Assembly: GCF_003391135.1 (NCBI RefSeq)
Contig: NZ_CP031455.1
Location: forward strand, 4,944,001-5,008,000
Reading direction: 5' to 3'
Length of the DNA stretch: 64,000 nt
DNA from: Streptoverticillium olivoreticuli subsp. olivoreticuli
GTDB lineage: Bacteria; Actinomycetota; Actinomycetes; Streptomycetales; Streptomycetaceae
Position numbers and translations under genes: made by a program. The first letter of the stretch is position 1. Every line of letters begins with the position of its first letter. Shown one piece after another: positions 48,605-57,617 of the stretch. The notes below the pieces were generated by a model. The model saw only the letters and a list, made by a program, of their open reading frames with translations. It was not told the origin of the DNA and made no database searches.

Positions 48605-50446
48605 TTGGAGTTCTCCCTGCTGGGCCCGGTCACTGCCGCCACCGCCGCCTCCGGTGAGCTCCCGCTGGGCCCCGCCAAACGGCGCAGCGTGCTCGCCATG
48701 CTGCTGTTGCAGCCCAACACGACGGTCTCCGTGGCGCAGTTGATCGACTCGGTCTGGGAGGACGCGCCACCCGCCCACGCCCGCACGGTCGTCCAGGGTC
48801 ATGTCTCGCGGCTCCGGGCGACCCTGGCCGAGGCGGGCGCGGACGCGTACGGGGTGTCGCTGGCCACGCGCGGTTCGGCGTATCTGCTGCGGCTGCCGGA
48901 GCCGACCGTCGACACGTACCGCTTCGGCGAGCTCGTCTCCCGCGCGCGGCCCGAGGAGGCGCCGTCGGAGGCGGTGGGGCTGCTGCGCGAGGCGCTGGGC
49001 CTGTGGCGCGGCCCGGCGCTGACCGGCACGGTCCTCACGCCGCCCCTGGCCGCGGCCGCGCACGCCCTGGACGAGCGGCGGCTGACCGCCGTCGAGTCGC
49101 TCGCCCGCGCGTACGGCGCCCTGGGCGCCCACGACCGCGCGGCCGCCGCGCTGCTGCCGGAGGCCGTCGGCCATCCCCTGCGCGAGTCGCTCGTCGCCAC
49201 GCTGATGCTCGCGCTGTACCGCGCGGGCCGTCGGTCCGAGGCGATCGAGTGGTTCCACCGCACGCGCCGCCTGCTCGCCGACGACCTGGGTGTGGACCCG
49301 GGCGAGGCGCTGCGCGCGGCGTACGCGCGCATGCTCGCGCCCGCGGCGGGTGACGGGGAGGCGCGCCGCGGGCAGTGGGCGGCCGGCGACACCTCCCGTG
49401 AGCAGCCGCGGACGGGCCCGTATCTGTGGGCCGCCCCGCAGCTGCTGCCCCGGCGGCCCGCGGGGTTCCTCGGCCGGGACCGCGAACTCGCCGAGCTGAC
49501 GCGGCTCCTGGGCGGTCCCGGGGCCGCGCCCGTGCCCGCCGCCGGTGAGGTGGCGCTCGTCACCGGGCCGGCCGGGGTCGGCAAGAGCGCGTTCGCCGCG
49601 CACTGGGCGCACGCCCACGGGGACGCGTTCCCCGGCGGCCGGCTCTTCGCCGATCTGCGGGGGTTCAGCGGCAGCGAGGAGGCCCAGCCCTGCGAGGTGC
49701 TGCGGGAGTTCCTGCTGGCGCTCGGCACGCCGGGCGACCGCATCCCCGCCTCGCAGCAGGCCGCCTCCGCGCTCTACCGGTCGATCGTGGCCGGACGGCA
49801 GCTGCTCGTCGTCCTCGACAACGCGCGCAGCTCCGCCCAGGTGCGGCCGCTGCTGCCCGCCGGTGCGCAGTGCGCGACGATCGTCACCAGCCGCAGCAGG
49901 CTCGACGGCCTGGTGGCGACGGACTCGGCGCGGCCGCTGCGGCTGCGCTCGCTCGGCACGGCGGACGGGGTGGCCCTGCTGGGCACGGTCCTCGGCCCCG
50001 ACCGGGTGGCCGAGGAACCCGACGCGGCCGCCGAACTGGTCGCGCTCTGCGACGGCCTGCCGCTGGCGCTGCGCGCGGCGGCCGCCCAGCTGACGGCCCG
50101 CCCGCGCTGGCGGCTGGCCCGGCTCGCCGCCGCGCTGCGGGACGAACGGCAGCGGCTGGCCCTGTTGTCGGCCGAGGACACGGGCGTGGCCGCGGCCCTG
50201 CGCGCGTCGGCGGCCCGGCTGTCCGAGGACGACGCCCGCCTCCTCAGCGCGCTGGGCACGGGCTTCACCCGCGTCGTGGACGCCTCCGCGGTCGCCGCGC
50301 TGGCGGGCGCGGACCCCGACGTGACGCGCTACGGCCTGGACCGGCTCGCGGAGATGCACCTGGTGGACGAGGAGGCGACGGGCCGGTACGTCATGAGCGA
50401 CCTGGTCAAGCTCTTCGCGCAACGGCCCACGGCGCCGCCCGACTAG
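48605..50446 (+). CDS. AfsR/SARP-type regulator with NB-ARC domain
   Basis: 613 residues from TTG 48605 (LEFSLLGPVTAATAASGELP). The OmpR-type winged helix (LPLGPAKRRSVLAMLLLQPN, SVAQLIDSVWEDAPPAHART) is followed by the bacterial transcriptional activation domain (about 98-245) and an NB-ARC ATPase with Walker A VTGPAGVGKSAFAA near 317-330 and Walker B LLVVLDNAR. It ends after the winged-helix part of the STAND module (YVMSDLVKLFAQRP) and lacks the TPR sensor of AfsR. It is likely an activator of secondary-metabolism genes, but no cluster is adjacent. Confidence 0.92.
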   Translation: MEFSLLGPVTAATAASGELPLGPAKRRSVLAMLLLQPNTTVSVAQLIDSVWEDAPPAHARTVVQGHVSRLRATLAEAGADAYGVSLATRGSAYLLRLPEPTVDTYRFGELVSRARPEEAPSEAVGLLREALGLWRGPALTGTVLTPPLAAAAHALDERRLTAVESLARAYGALGAHDRAAAALLPEAVGHPLRESLVATLMLALYRAGRRSEAIEWFHRTRRLLADDLGVDPGEALRAAYARMLAPAAGDGEARRGQWAAGDTSREQPRTGPYLWAAPQLLPRRPAGFLGRDRELAELTRLLGGPGAAPVPAAGEVALVTGPAGVGKSAFAAHWAHAHGDAFPGGRLFADLRGFSGSEEAQPCEVLREFLLALGTPGDRIPASQQAASALYRSIVAGRQLLVVLDNARSSAQVRPLLPAGAQCATIVTSRSRLDGLVATDSARPLRLRSLGTADGVALLGTVLGPDRVAEEPDAAAELVALCDGLPLALRAAAAQLTARPRWRLARLAAALRDERQRLALLSAEDTGVAAALRASAARLSEDDARLLSALGTGFTRVVDASAVAALAGADPDVTRYGLDRLAEMHLVDEEATGRYVMSDLVKLFAQRPTAPPD

Positions 50447-50579
50447 CCGGTCCCCGGGACAGGCCACACATTCGGGGCACTCAATGCCGAAACGTTAGCG
50501 GAGCGTTAGCCGTACGCCAATGCGCTGCGCAATGATCCATGGCGTACCGACCGGCCGACATCCCATCGGGGGATCCACC

Positions 50580-51224
50580 ATGACTCGCACCCGCACCCTG
50601 CGCCTCGCCGCAGCCGCCCTGACCGCCGCGGCCGCCCTGACCCTCACCGGCTGCGGCAGCAGCGACGGTTCCGGCGCCAAGACCAGCGGGAAGGCCGACA
50701 CCTCGGCGGCCGGCGAGCAGGAGCAGGGCCGGTCGGAGGACCCGGGCCAGTCGGACACGGCGCAGACGGCCTCGTCCGCGAAGGACGGCAAGGCGGACAA
50801 GAGCGTCTGCACGGCCGCGAACGTCAAGGTGGAGGCGAAGGCCGTCCAGTCGCCCGTCAACCACATGCTCCTGGTGGCCACCAACACCTCGAAGGCGCCC
50901 TGCCACGCCTACAACTTCCCCTTCGTCCGCTTCGACGCCGACCAGGCGACCGCGGGCGTGGTGGAGGACAGCCGCCCGCAGGCCGTCACCACGCTGGCGC
51001 CGGGCAAGTCCGCGTACGCGGCCGTCATCACCTCCGCCGCGGACGGCTCGGGCGGTGCCGGCCGCGACGCGAAGAAGCTGGCCGTCTCCTTCCAGGGCAA
51101 GGACGGGAACGGCAGCGTCGGCGACCAGGCGTCGGTGGCCCTGCCCGGGGGCAAGGTCCACGTCGACGACTCGGCGAGCGTGACGTACTGGCAGGCCGAG
51201 CAGAGCGCGGCGCTCAAGTGGTAG
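50580..51224 (+). CDS. DUF4232 lipoprotein
   Basis: 214 residues from ATG 50580. The lipoprotein signal peptide ends with lipobox LTGC near 18-21. A Ser/Gly/Asp-rich linker (about 25-80) is followed by a DUF4232-type domain: SVCTAANVKVEAKAVQSPVN, MLLVATNTSKAPCHAYNFPF with a conserved Cys pair, and a closing beta region. DUF4232 proteins are common Streptomyces exported lipoproteins of unknown function. The 133 bp upstream contain GC-poorer sequence and probably a promoter. Confidence 0.88.
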   Translation: MTRTRTLRLAAAALTAAAALTLTGCGSSDGSGAKTSGKADTSAAGEQEQGRSEDPGQSDTAQTASSAKDGKADKSVCTAANVKVEAKAVQSPVNHMLLVATNTSKAPCHAYNFPFVRFDADQATAGVVEDSRPQAVTTLAPGKSAYAAVITSAADGSGGAGRDAKKLAVSFQGKDGNGSVGDQASVALPGGKVHVDDSASVTYWQAEQSAALKW

Positions 51225-51239
51225 ACGCCTGAGAGCGCC

Positions 51240-53039
51240 TCAGGCGTCCAGGCCGGCCAGCACCAACGGCAGCCTCTCGACACCGCCCGCCGTCACGCGT
51301 ACGGGGACGCCCCAGTCCTGCTGGTGCATATGGCACGCCGGGTACTCGTTGGCCGGGTCGTCGTCGCACGACGCGGCCATCGCCGACACGTGCAGGACGC
51401 CTTCGGTCACGCCGTCCGCCAGGACGAGGTCGCGGCCGAGGTCCGTGCCCGTACCCGAGCCCTCCGCCAGGAGCTCCGGCGGGGTGGAGCCGACGATCAG
51501 GCGCGTCGACGGGCCGTAGCGGGTGTCGAGCTTCTGCCCGGCCGGGGCCTGGAAGACGACGTCGAGCCGCAGCCGCCCGGGGGCGATCTCCGTGGCGGCG
51601 CGCTGCGTGCGGTGGGCGACGGCCTCGACCCGTACGGCCTCCTCGGGCAGCCGCAGCCGCGTCAGGCGGTGCCGGGCGGATTCCACGACCACGATGTCGT
51701 CACCGTCGAGCACGGCGTCGGACGGCTCCCGCAGGTCGGTCGCGAGCGTCGTCACCAGGCCCGTGGCGGGGTCGTAGCGGCGCAGCGCGTGGTTGTAGGT
51801 GTCGCAGACGGCGACGGAGCCGTCGGGGAGGGCGGTCACGCCCAGGGGGTGCTGGAGGAGCGCCTGGGCGGCGTCGCCGTCGCGGTGCCCGAAGTCGAAG
51901 AGGCCGGTGCCGACGGCCGTACGGACGGCGAAGCCCGCACCGTCCCGCTCGATGCAGCGCACGGCGGAGGTCTCGGGGTCGGCCACCCACAGCCGGTCCT
52001 CGGTCGCGGCGAGCCCGGACGGCTGCGCGAACCACGCCTCGGCGGCCGGTCCGTCGACCAGGCCCTCGTTCGTCGTGCCGGCCGCGACCTCGACGGTGCC
52101 GGTCGCCGGGTCGTACGTCCACAGCTGGTGGACGCCCGCCATGGCGATCCAGACCCGGTCGGCGAAGAAGGCCACGTCCCAGGGCGAGGAGAGGTTCACC
52201 TCCAGCGCGGGTCCCGAGGTGGGCTGCCCCTGCATCCACTGCCTGCCCGTCCCGGCGACGGTCGTGATCGCGCCGGTCTCCGGGTCGTACGTCCGCAGCG
52301 CGTGGTTCACGGTGTCGGCGACGACGACCTTGCCGTCGGGCAGCAGCGCGAGGCCTTGCGGCTCGCTGAAGCTCTCGGGGCCGAAGCCGCGCTCGCCGGT
52401 GCCGACGCGGCGTACGACGGTCTCCGCGTCGGCCGCGAGCTCCACGAGCTGGTGGCGGGTGGAGTCGGAGACGAGGAAGGTGCCGGTGGGCAGCAGGATC
52501 GCCTTGCCGGGGAAGCGGAGGTCGGTGGCGACGGGCTCGGGCGCGACGTACGGGCCGTCGCCGCGGCGCAGGGTCCCCTTGGCCCCGTGCTCCGCCTCCA
52601 GCTCCTCGACCAGGGCCTGCAGGGCGTGCGCGTGCCCCTCGCCGGTGTGCTGGGCGACGACGTAGCCCTCCGGGTCGATGACGACGAGCGTGGGCCAGGC
52701 GCGCACGGCGTACTGCTTCCACGTCGCGAGCTCGGGGTCGTCGAGGACGGGGTGGTGCACCTCGTACCGCTCGACGGCGTCGACGACGGCCTGGTGCTCG
52801 GCCTCGTGCACGAACTTCGGCGAGTGCACGCCGATGATCACCACGGTGTCGCGGTGCTTCTCCTCGAGCTCGCGGAGCTCGTCGAGGACGTGCAGGCAGT
52901 TCACACAGCAGAACGTCCAAAAGTCGAGAATGATGATGCGTCCTCGCAGGTCAGCGAGGCTCAGATCGGTTCCGCCGGTATTCAGCCAGCCGCCCTTGCC
53001 GATGAGTTCGGGGGCTCGGACTCGTGCACGTGTCGCCAT
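51240..53039 (-). CDS. NHL-repeat thioredoxin-family protein (NHLRC2-like)
   Basis: 599 residues from ATG 53039. The thioredoxin-like domain (1-150) has LRGRIIILDFWTFCCVNCLH near 29-48, containing the CxxC motif. An NHL beta-propeller (about 165-500) has repeated blocks such as SEPQGLALLPDGKVVVADTV then NHALRTYDPETG, and LQHPLGVTALPDGSVAVCDT then YNHALRRYDPATG. A C-terminal beta domain with CHMHQQDWGVPVRV closes it. The layout matches NHLRC2; a redox or scaffold role is likely. It has no signal peptide. In-frame codons upstream to 53147 are not family-like. Confidence 0.92.
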   Translation of the reverse strand: MATRARVRAPELIGKGGWLNTGGTDLSLADLRGRIIILDFWTFCCVNCLHVLDELRELEEKHRDTVVIIGVHSPKFVHEAEHQAVVDAVERYEVHHPVLDDPELATWKQYAVRAWPTLVVIDPEGYVVAQHTGEGHAHALQALVEELEAEHGAKGTLRRGDGPYVAPEPVATDLRFPGKAILLPTGTFLVSDSTRHQLVELAADAETVVRRVGTGERGFGPESFSEPQGLALLPDGKVVVADTVNHALRTYDPETGAITTVAGTGRQWMQGQPTSGPALEVNLSSPWDVAFFADRVWIAMAGVHQLWTYDPATGTVEVAAGTTNEGLVDGPAAEAWFAQPSGLAATEDRLWVADPETSAVRCIERDGAGFAVRTAVGTGLFDFGHRDGDAAQALLQHPLGVTALPDGSVAVCDTYNHALRRYDPATGLVTTLATDLREPSDAVLDGDDIVVVESARHRLTRLRLPEEAVRVEAVAHRTQRAATEIAPGRLRLDVVFQAPAGQKLDTRYGPSTRLIVGSTPPELLAEGSGTGTDLGRDLVLADGVTEGVLHVSAMAASCDDDPANEYPACHMHQQDWGVPVRVTAGGVERLPLVLAGLDA

Positions 53040-53185
53040 GCGGGTGTTCAACGCGGCGTCCGGCGCGGCTATTCCGCCCCGCGTGCGGTCCCTGTTCGGG
53101 AAGTGGCTGGTTGCCGCGCTTTTCTCTGCACAGGGCAGCCGGAACACCTAGAGTTGGCGTGCCCGGAGGCAGACTCCAGGAAGGG

Positions 53186-53221
53186 CCGGGGAGCCGCACG
53201 ACGAATACGACGACTCCCCGG
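53186..53221. terminator. Hairpin upstream of NHL gene
   Basis: CCGGGGAG (53186-53193) and CTCCCCGG (53214-53221), 8-bp arms around 20 nt. It lies downstream of the 41-residue minus-strand frame and could end its transcript. Confidence 0.5.
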
Positions 53222-53241
53222 GTTTCGCGATGAGACCCCAG

Positions 53242-53367
53242 TCAGGATCCGCTGCCGTCTCTGACCAGCTCGAGGACCAGTCGAGCCACATTGGTCAGGA
53301 ACGAACAGACAGCGATGAAGACCCCGGCTGGGGTCTTCCGCCATCCGGATGGCCGGCCAGCAGCCAT
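53242..53367 (-). CDS. Putative 41-residue membrane peptide
   Basis: It reads MAAGRPSGWRKTPAGVFIAV then CSFLTNVARLVLELVRDGSG. One hydrophobic segment near 14-36 follows a basic N-terminus. The ATG is preceded by GGAGGTGACACAC, an excellent ribosome binding site, which is the main support. GC at third positions is lower than in neighbouring genes, so it may be foreign. It lies between the NHL-thioredoxin gene and an IS remnant. Type I toxin-like or regulatory peptides look like this, but no antitoxin is evident. Confidence 0.45.
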   Translation of the reverse strand: MAAGRPSGWRKTPAGVFIAVCSFLTNVARLVLELVRDGSGS

Positions 53368-53626
53368 GTGTGTCACCTCCGCGCGTGGTTGCGATGGACG
53401 TGCGCGCACCGGTGGACAGCACATGTTCACGGACCATGCCGGCTCCGCGCTGGAACCCTACGCAGCGAGCCGTGGCGCAAACGCGGCATCCAAGAGTTCG
53501 CCAGGGAGCGCCAGGGGGCGCCAGCTCAAAACCATGCTCGCGACCAGGGCAGACTGTTTTTTTGGAGCAACTGAAGCCTGGAATGAGGTCTTCTGGAGAA
53601 CCCCAAGCCTGGATTGGAGGACGTCC

Positions 53627-53947
53627 GTGCCCGCCCGGAAGAAATACTCGGCCGAATTGCAGCAGCACGCGGTGCGCATGGTGCACGACGAGCGCAGGCG
53701 CAACGGCACGTCGTACGGTTCGGTCTCGAAGGTCGCCGAAGAGCTCGGTGTCGGCCGCGAGACCCTCCGGGGATGGATGCGCCAGGCGGAGATCGACTCC
53801 GGCGTACGGCCGGGGCGGTCGACCGAGGACGCGCGGCGCATCGCCGAACTGGAGAAGGAACTGGCCGAGCTGAAGCGCGCCAACAGGATCCTCCTGGAGG
53901 CGGGGGGTTTTATCGCGCGGGAGCTCGGCCCGCGCTCCGATCGCTGA
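53627..53947 (+). CDS. IS3-family transposase OrfA
   Basis: 106 residues from GTG 53627, with GGAGG 6 nt upstream. The helix-turn-helix is VPARKKYSAELQQHAVRMVH and VSKVAEELGVGRETLRGWMR; the leucine-zipper-like coiled coil is IAELEKELAELKRANRILLE. It is full length and could still be made. The expected -1 slip to OrfB would occur at GGTTTTATC (about 53908-53916), where sliding on TTT leads into the orfB frame. Confidence 0.88.
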   Translation: MPARKKYSAELQQHAVRMVHDERRRNGTSYGSVSKVAEELGVGRETLRGWMRQAEIDSGVRPGRSTEDARRIAELEKELAELKRANRILLEAGGFIARELGPRSDR

Positions 53948-54551
53948 TCGAATTCGTCGACGACCGTCATCGGGAATTCGGGGTCGAGCCGATCTGCAGA
54001 ACGCTGGGGATCGCCCCGTCCACCTACTACGCGCACAGGGCCCGGCGGACGCCGCGGACGGCCTCCCGCGCCTGCCGGGTGCCCGCGGGCGGTCGCGGCG
54101 CCGCGACCGTGCGGACCCTGGCGGTCGACTATCTGCTCCTCAGCACACCGAGGTCCGGCAGCCCTTCCGAGACGATCTACATGATCTTCGTGGTCGACCT
54201 GTCCTCCTGTGCCGTGCTCGCCTGGTGCGTCAAGAACGACGTGCGGACCGAGTTCGTCCTCGGCGTGCTGGAGTCGGCGCTGGCCTCCCCCGCCGGGCAC
54301 CGGCCCGGCGCCGGGCCCCCGCCACAGGCGGCGTTCCGCTGCACACGGCGGCTCCAGGACACCGGCGCGGCACGGGCGGTGGCCCTGGCCGGGGATCTCG
54401 AACTGGAACGCGCCGTGCACGCGCACCGCAGCGAGTACCGGGCTTTTCTACGGGCGCAGCAAGACGTCCTGTACACGGTGGACGGGATCGCCGCGAAGAC
54501 GTGGGCGTGGAGCTGGCAGCACAACGACTCGCTCGCCAGGGGGGCTACTTG
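53911..54551 (+). pseudogene. IS3-family transposase OrfB, degenerate
   Basis: In frame -1 to orfA. The N-terminus is intact: LIEFVDDRHREFGVEPICRT then LGIAPSTYYAHRARR. After that most of the HTH_21 region and the first half of the DDE integrase core are missing. A remnant of the core, IYMIFVVDLSSCAVLAWCVK then NDVRTEFVLGVLESAL, matches the usual second-Asp region, then similarity fades. The catalytic set is incomplete, so the element cannot transpose by itself. Confidence 0.82.
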
Positions 54552-55327
54552 ACGCCCAGCACCCTGTCCTTCAGCGCCGGGAAGATCTCCCTCGTCCTCG
54601 CGACCTTCGTCATGTCCAGGTCCGCGTTGAGGATCTCCTCGCCCGCGCCGGCCTGGGCCACCGTCTCGCCCCAGGGGTCGACGATCAGGCTGTGGCCCGC
54701 CTGGGGGACGTTCGCGTGGGTGCCCGCCGTGCCGCAGGCCAGGACGTACGCCTGGTTCTCCACCGCCCGGGCGCGGGCCAGCAGCGTCCAGTGGCCGCGG
54801 CGGCGCTCCGGCCAGCCGGCCGGGATGACGAGGGTCTGGGCGCCGGCGTCGACCAGGGCGCGGAAGAGCTCGGGGAAGCGCAGGTCGTAGCAGGTGGCCA
54901 GGCCCAGCGTGGTGTCCGGGAGGGGAACGGTCACGATCTCCGTGCCCGCCCCCATCAGGACCGCCTCGCCCTGGTCGAAGCCGAAGCGGTGGATCTTGCG
55001 GTAGGTGCGGACCAGCTCGCCCGCGGGGGAGAAGACCAGGGAGGTGTTGAAGACGGTGCCGGACGGCGTGAGTTCGGCGATCGAACCCGCGTGCAGCCAG
55101 ACACGCGCATCGCGCGCGGCTTCGGCCATCGCCTCGGCGGTGGGCCCGTCCAGCGCCTCGGCGCCGGTGGCGAAGGACTCGTAGGCGAAGGCCCCGACAT
55201 GCCACAGTTCGGGCAGCACCACGAGGTCACTGCCCCGCTGTTCGCGTACGAGCCGCGCCACGCGGGAGCGCCGCGCGGCGGTCGGCTCGGCGTCGCCGAC
55301 ATCCGTCTGGATCAAGGAGACGCGCAC
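54545..55327 (-). CDS. Nitrilase-family carbon-nitrogen hydrolase
   Basis: 260 residues from GTG 55327 (VRVSLIQTDVGDAEP, the normal family start; GTG 55357 is an alternative). The Glu-Lys-Cys triad is visible: Glu in DLVVLPELWHVGAF near 42, Lys in LVRTYRKIHRFGFDQGE near 110 and Cys in LGLATCYDLRFPELFR near 145. It belongs with omega-amidase/nitrilase-related amidases acting on small amides; the exact substrate is unknown. Its 3' end overlaps the last few bases of the IS remnant. Confidence 0.92.
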   Translation of the reverse strand: MRVSLIQTDVGDAEPTAARRSRVARLVREQRGSDLVVLPELWHVGAFAYESFATGAEALDGPTAEAMAEAARDARVWLHAGSIAELTPSGTVFNTSLVFSPAGELVRTYRKIHRFGFDQGEAVLMGAGTEIVTVPLPDTTLGLATCYDLRFPELFRALVDAGAQTLVIPAGWPERRRGHWTLLARARAVENQAYVLACGTAGTHANVPQAGHSLIVDPWGETVAQAGAGEEILNADLDMTKVARTREIFPALKDRVLGVK

Positions 55328-55472
55328 GGTACCACCAATCTCAGCGTCCGAAACCACTGCCAGCCTGCCCCCGCGAAGCGTAACTTAACTGCTGAACACC
55401 CAGACAGCACTTGCCCCGCAGCCGACGTACGTACGAGCAGCCAATCCGCGCACGCACCGCCCGAGGGATTCC

Positions 55473-56303
55473 GTGACCGTCCACCCCAGTCTTCAGCCCG
55501 TCATCGATGCCTGGACCCAGTCCGTCGAAGCGATCCACGAGTTGGTGAAACCGCTTCCCGAGAGCGACTGGAACAGGCCCACCGAGTGCCCCGGGTGGTC
55601 GGTCCGCGATGTGGTCTCCCATGTCATCGGTGTCGAAACCGAATTCCTGGGCGAACCGCGGCCGATCCACACGCTGCCGCGCGATCTCTACCACGTCACC
55701 GACGAGTTCTCGCGCTACATCGAGGTGCAGGTGGATGTGCGGCGCTGTCACACCGCCCTGGAGATGACCTCCGAGCTGGATCTCGTCATCCTGCGGCGCT
55801 GCCGTCAGCTGCGCAACGAGAACCGCGGCCCGCAGACGCCGATCCGCTGGCCGCTGGGTTCGGGCAACGACCAGCCGCTCGAACGGGCGCTGACCGTACG
55901 GGCCTTCGACGTGTGGACGCACGAGCAGGACCTGCGGCGCGCGCTGCGGATGCCCGGCAACCTCGACTCCCCCGCCGCGGCCCTCACCCGTGACTTCCTG
56001 CTCGCCGCGCTGCCGAAGGTCGTCGCCAAGGACGCCGCCGCCCCGCCGGGCTCCGCGGTGGTCTTCGACGTGCACGGTCCGCTGGAGTTCCTGCGGACCG
56101 TGCGGGTCGACGCCCAGGGCCGGGGGAAGATCGACAGCAGTGTGTCGCTCGGCCCGACGGTGACGCTGGGCATGGACTGGGAGACGTACGCGCGGCTGGC
56201 GTGCGGGCGGGTGCGGCCGGACGCGGTCGCGGATCAGATCAAGGTGGAGGGCGAGCCGCGGCTGGCACGGACGATCCTGCGGGAGTTCGCCATCACCCCG
56301 TGA
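55473..56303 (+). CDS. Maleylpyruvate-isomerase-like mycothiol-dependent protein
   Basis: 276 residues from GTG 55473. A DinB-like four-helix metal domain (IHELVKPLPESDWNRPTECP, GWSVRDVVSHVIGVETEFLG with His; VRAFDVWTHEQDLRRALRMP with further His/Asp ligands) is followed by an SCP2-like C-terminal domain (SVSLGPTVTLGMDWETYARL then ACGRVRP). This pairing is typical of actinobacterial mycothiol-dependent maleylpyruvate isomerase relatives. No aromatic catabolism genes are adjacent, so the substrate is unknown. Confidence 0.88.
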   Translation: MTVHPSLQPVIDAWTQSVEAIHELVKPLPESDWNRPTECPGWSVRDVVSHVIGVETEFLGEPRPIHTLPRDLYHVTDEFSRYIEVQVDVRRCHTALEMTSELDLVILRRCRQLRNENRGPQTPIRWPLGSGNDQPLERALTVRAFDVWTHEQDLRRALRMPGNLDSPAAALTRDFLLAALPKVVAKDAAAPPGSAVVFDVHGPLEFLRTVRVDAQGRGKIDSSVSLGPTVTLGMDWETYARLACGRVRPDAVADQIKVEGEPRLARTILREFAITP

Positions 56304-56315
56304 CCCGGGCGCGGG

Positions 56316-57617
56316 TCACACCGGCACGTGCACCGTCTCCACCCTGGACGCCACGATCCGCTCCTCCTCGCGGCGTTGGGCGCGCGTCCGCAGGCGCAGG
56401 ATCTGGGAGAGCCCCAGCGCCTGGAGGACGAACACCGAGCAGAAGGCGGCGCGGTAGTTCTGGCCGGTCGCGTCCAGCAGGAGGCCGACGGCCAGCAGGG
56501 TGGTGATCGACGCGACGAAGCCGCCCATGTTGACGATGCCGGACGCCGTGCCCTGGCGCTCGGGCGGGTTCGCCGGGCGGGCGAAGTCGAAGCCGATCAT
56601 CGAGGCGGGGCCGCAGGCGCCGAGGACGACGCACTCCACGACCAGCAGCCACATGGGCGCGTGGGCCCCGGGCCAGGCGGCGACCGTCGCCCACAGCAGG
56701 GCCGTCGCCGCGACCGTGCCGAGCGCGAGCGGCAGCCGGGCGGCGTGGTGGCGGCCGATGATCTGGCCGTAGACCAGCCCCACGGCCATGTTGGAGAGCA
56801 CGACCAGGGTGAGCAGCAGTCCGGCGGTGCCGCGGGAGAGGCCCTGCGCCTCGACCAGGAACGGCATGCCCCACAGCAGCAGGAACACCATCGCCGGGAA
56901 CTGCGTGGTGAAGTGGACCCACATGCCCAGCCTGGTGCCGGGTTCGCGCCAGGCCCGCAGGATCTGCCGCCGTACGGATCCCTTGCCGGTGTGCGGGGCG
57001 ACGACCGGTTCGTGGCCCTCGGGGTGGTCCTGGAGGAAGACCAGCAGCAGGACGAGGACGAGCACTCCGGCGGCGGCGCTGCCCGCGAAGGTCGGGGTCC
57101 AGCCGGCGCTGTGCAGCAGGCGGGCGAGGACGACGGTGGAGACGAGGTTGCCCGCCATCCCGAACAGCGCGGCGACCTGCGCGATCATCGGGCCGCGGCG
57201 GGCGGGGAACCAGCGGGCGCCGAGCCGCAGCACGCTGATGAACGTCATGGCGTCGCCGCAGCCGAGCAGGGCCCGGCTGGCGAGGGCCGTCCCGTAGGAG
57301 TGGGAGAGCGCGAAGGCGAGCTGTCCGGCGGTGAAGAGGACGACGCCGAGGCCGAGGACCTTCTTGGTGCCCAGCCGGTCGACCATCAGGCCGACGGGTA
57401 TCTGCATGCCCGCGTAGACGAGCAGTTGGAGTATGGAGAAGGTGGAGAGCGCGGAGGCGTTGATGTGGAAGCGCTCGGCGGCGTCGATCCCGGCCACGCC
57501 GAGGCTCGTGCGGAAGATGATCGCGACGAAGTAGACGCCGACGCCGAGGCCCCAGACGGCGACGGCCCGCCGGCCGCCGGGCGGGTCGCCGGGCAGCGCC
57601 GGGGGCGGCTGGCTCAT
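56316..57617 (-). CDS. MFS transporter
   Basis: 433 residues with 12 probable spans. The first-half signature loop is GLMVDRLGTKKVLGLG near 76-91, and the second half has GLVYGQIIGRHHAARL. Long cytoplasmic linkers include HPEGHEPVVAPHTGKGS. It resembles anion/sugar-acid MFS carriers; the substrate is unknown. ATG 57617 overlaps the GntR stop (ATGA), so the regulator probably controls it. Confidence 0.9.
   Translation of the reverse strand: MSQPPPALPGDPPGGRRAVAVWGLGVGVYFVAIIFRTSLGVAGIDAAERFHINASALSTFSILQLLVYAGMQIPVGLMVDRLGTKKVLGLGVVLFTAGQLAFALSHSYGTALASRALLGCGDAMTFISVLRLGARWFPARRGPMIAQVAALFGMAGNLVSTVVLARLLHSAGWTPTFAGSAAAGVLVLVLLLVFLQDHPEGHEPVVAPHTGKGSVRRQILRAWREPGTRLGMWVHFTTQFPAMVFLLLWGMPFLVEAQGLSRGTAGLLLTLVVLSNMAVGLVYGQIIGRHHAARLPLALGTVAATALLWATVAAWPGAHAPMWLLVVECVVLGACGPASMIGFDFARPANPPERQGTASGIVNMGGFVASITTLLAVGLLLDATGQNYRAAFCSVFVLQALGLSQILRLRTRAQRREEERIVASRVETVHVPV

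Larger units (their letters stand above)
53627..54551 (+). mobile_element. Degenerate IS3-family element
   Basis: Contains an IS3-type orfA and a collapsed orfB. No clear terminal inverted repeats or target duplication were found at either end, and the nitrilase-family gene overlaps its right edge, so the true limits are uncertain. The sequence just upstream has a T7 run (53558-53564) and GGCGCC repeats unlike its surroundings. Confidence 0.8.
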
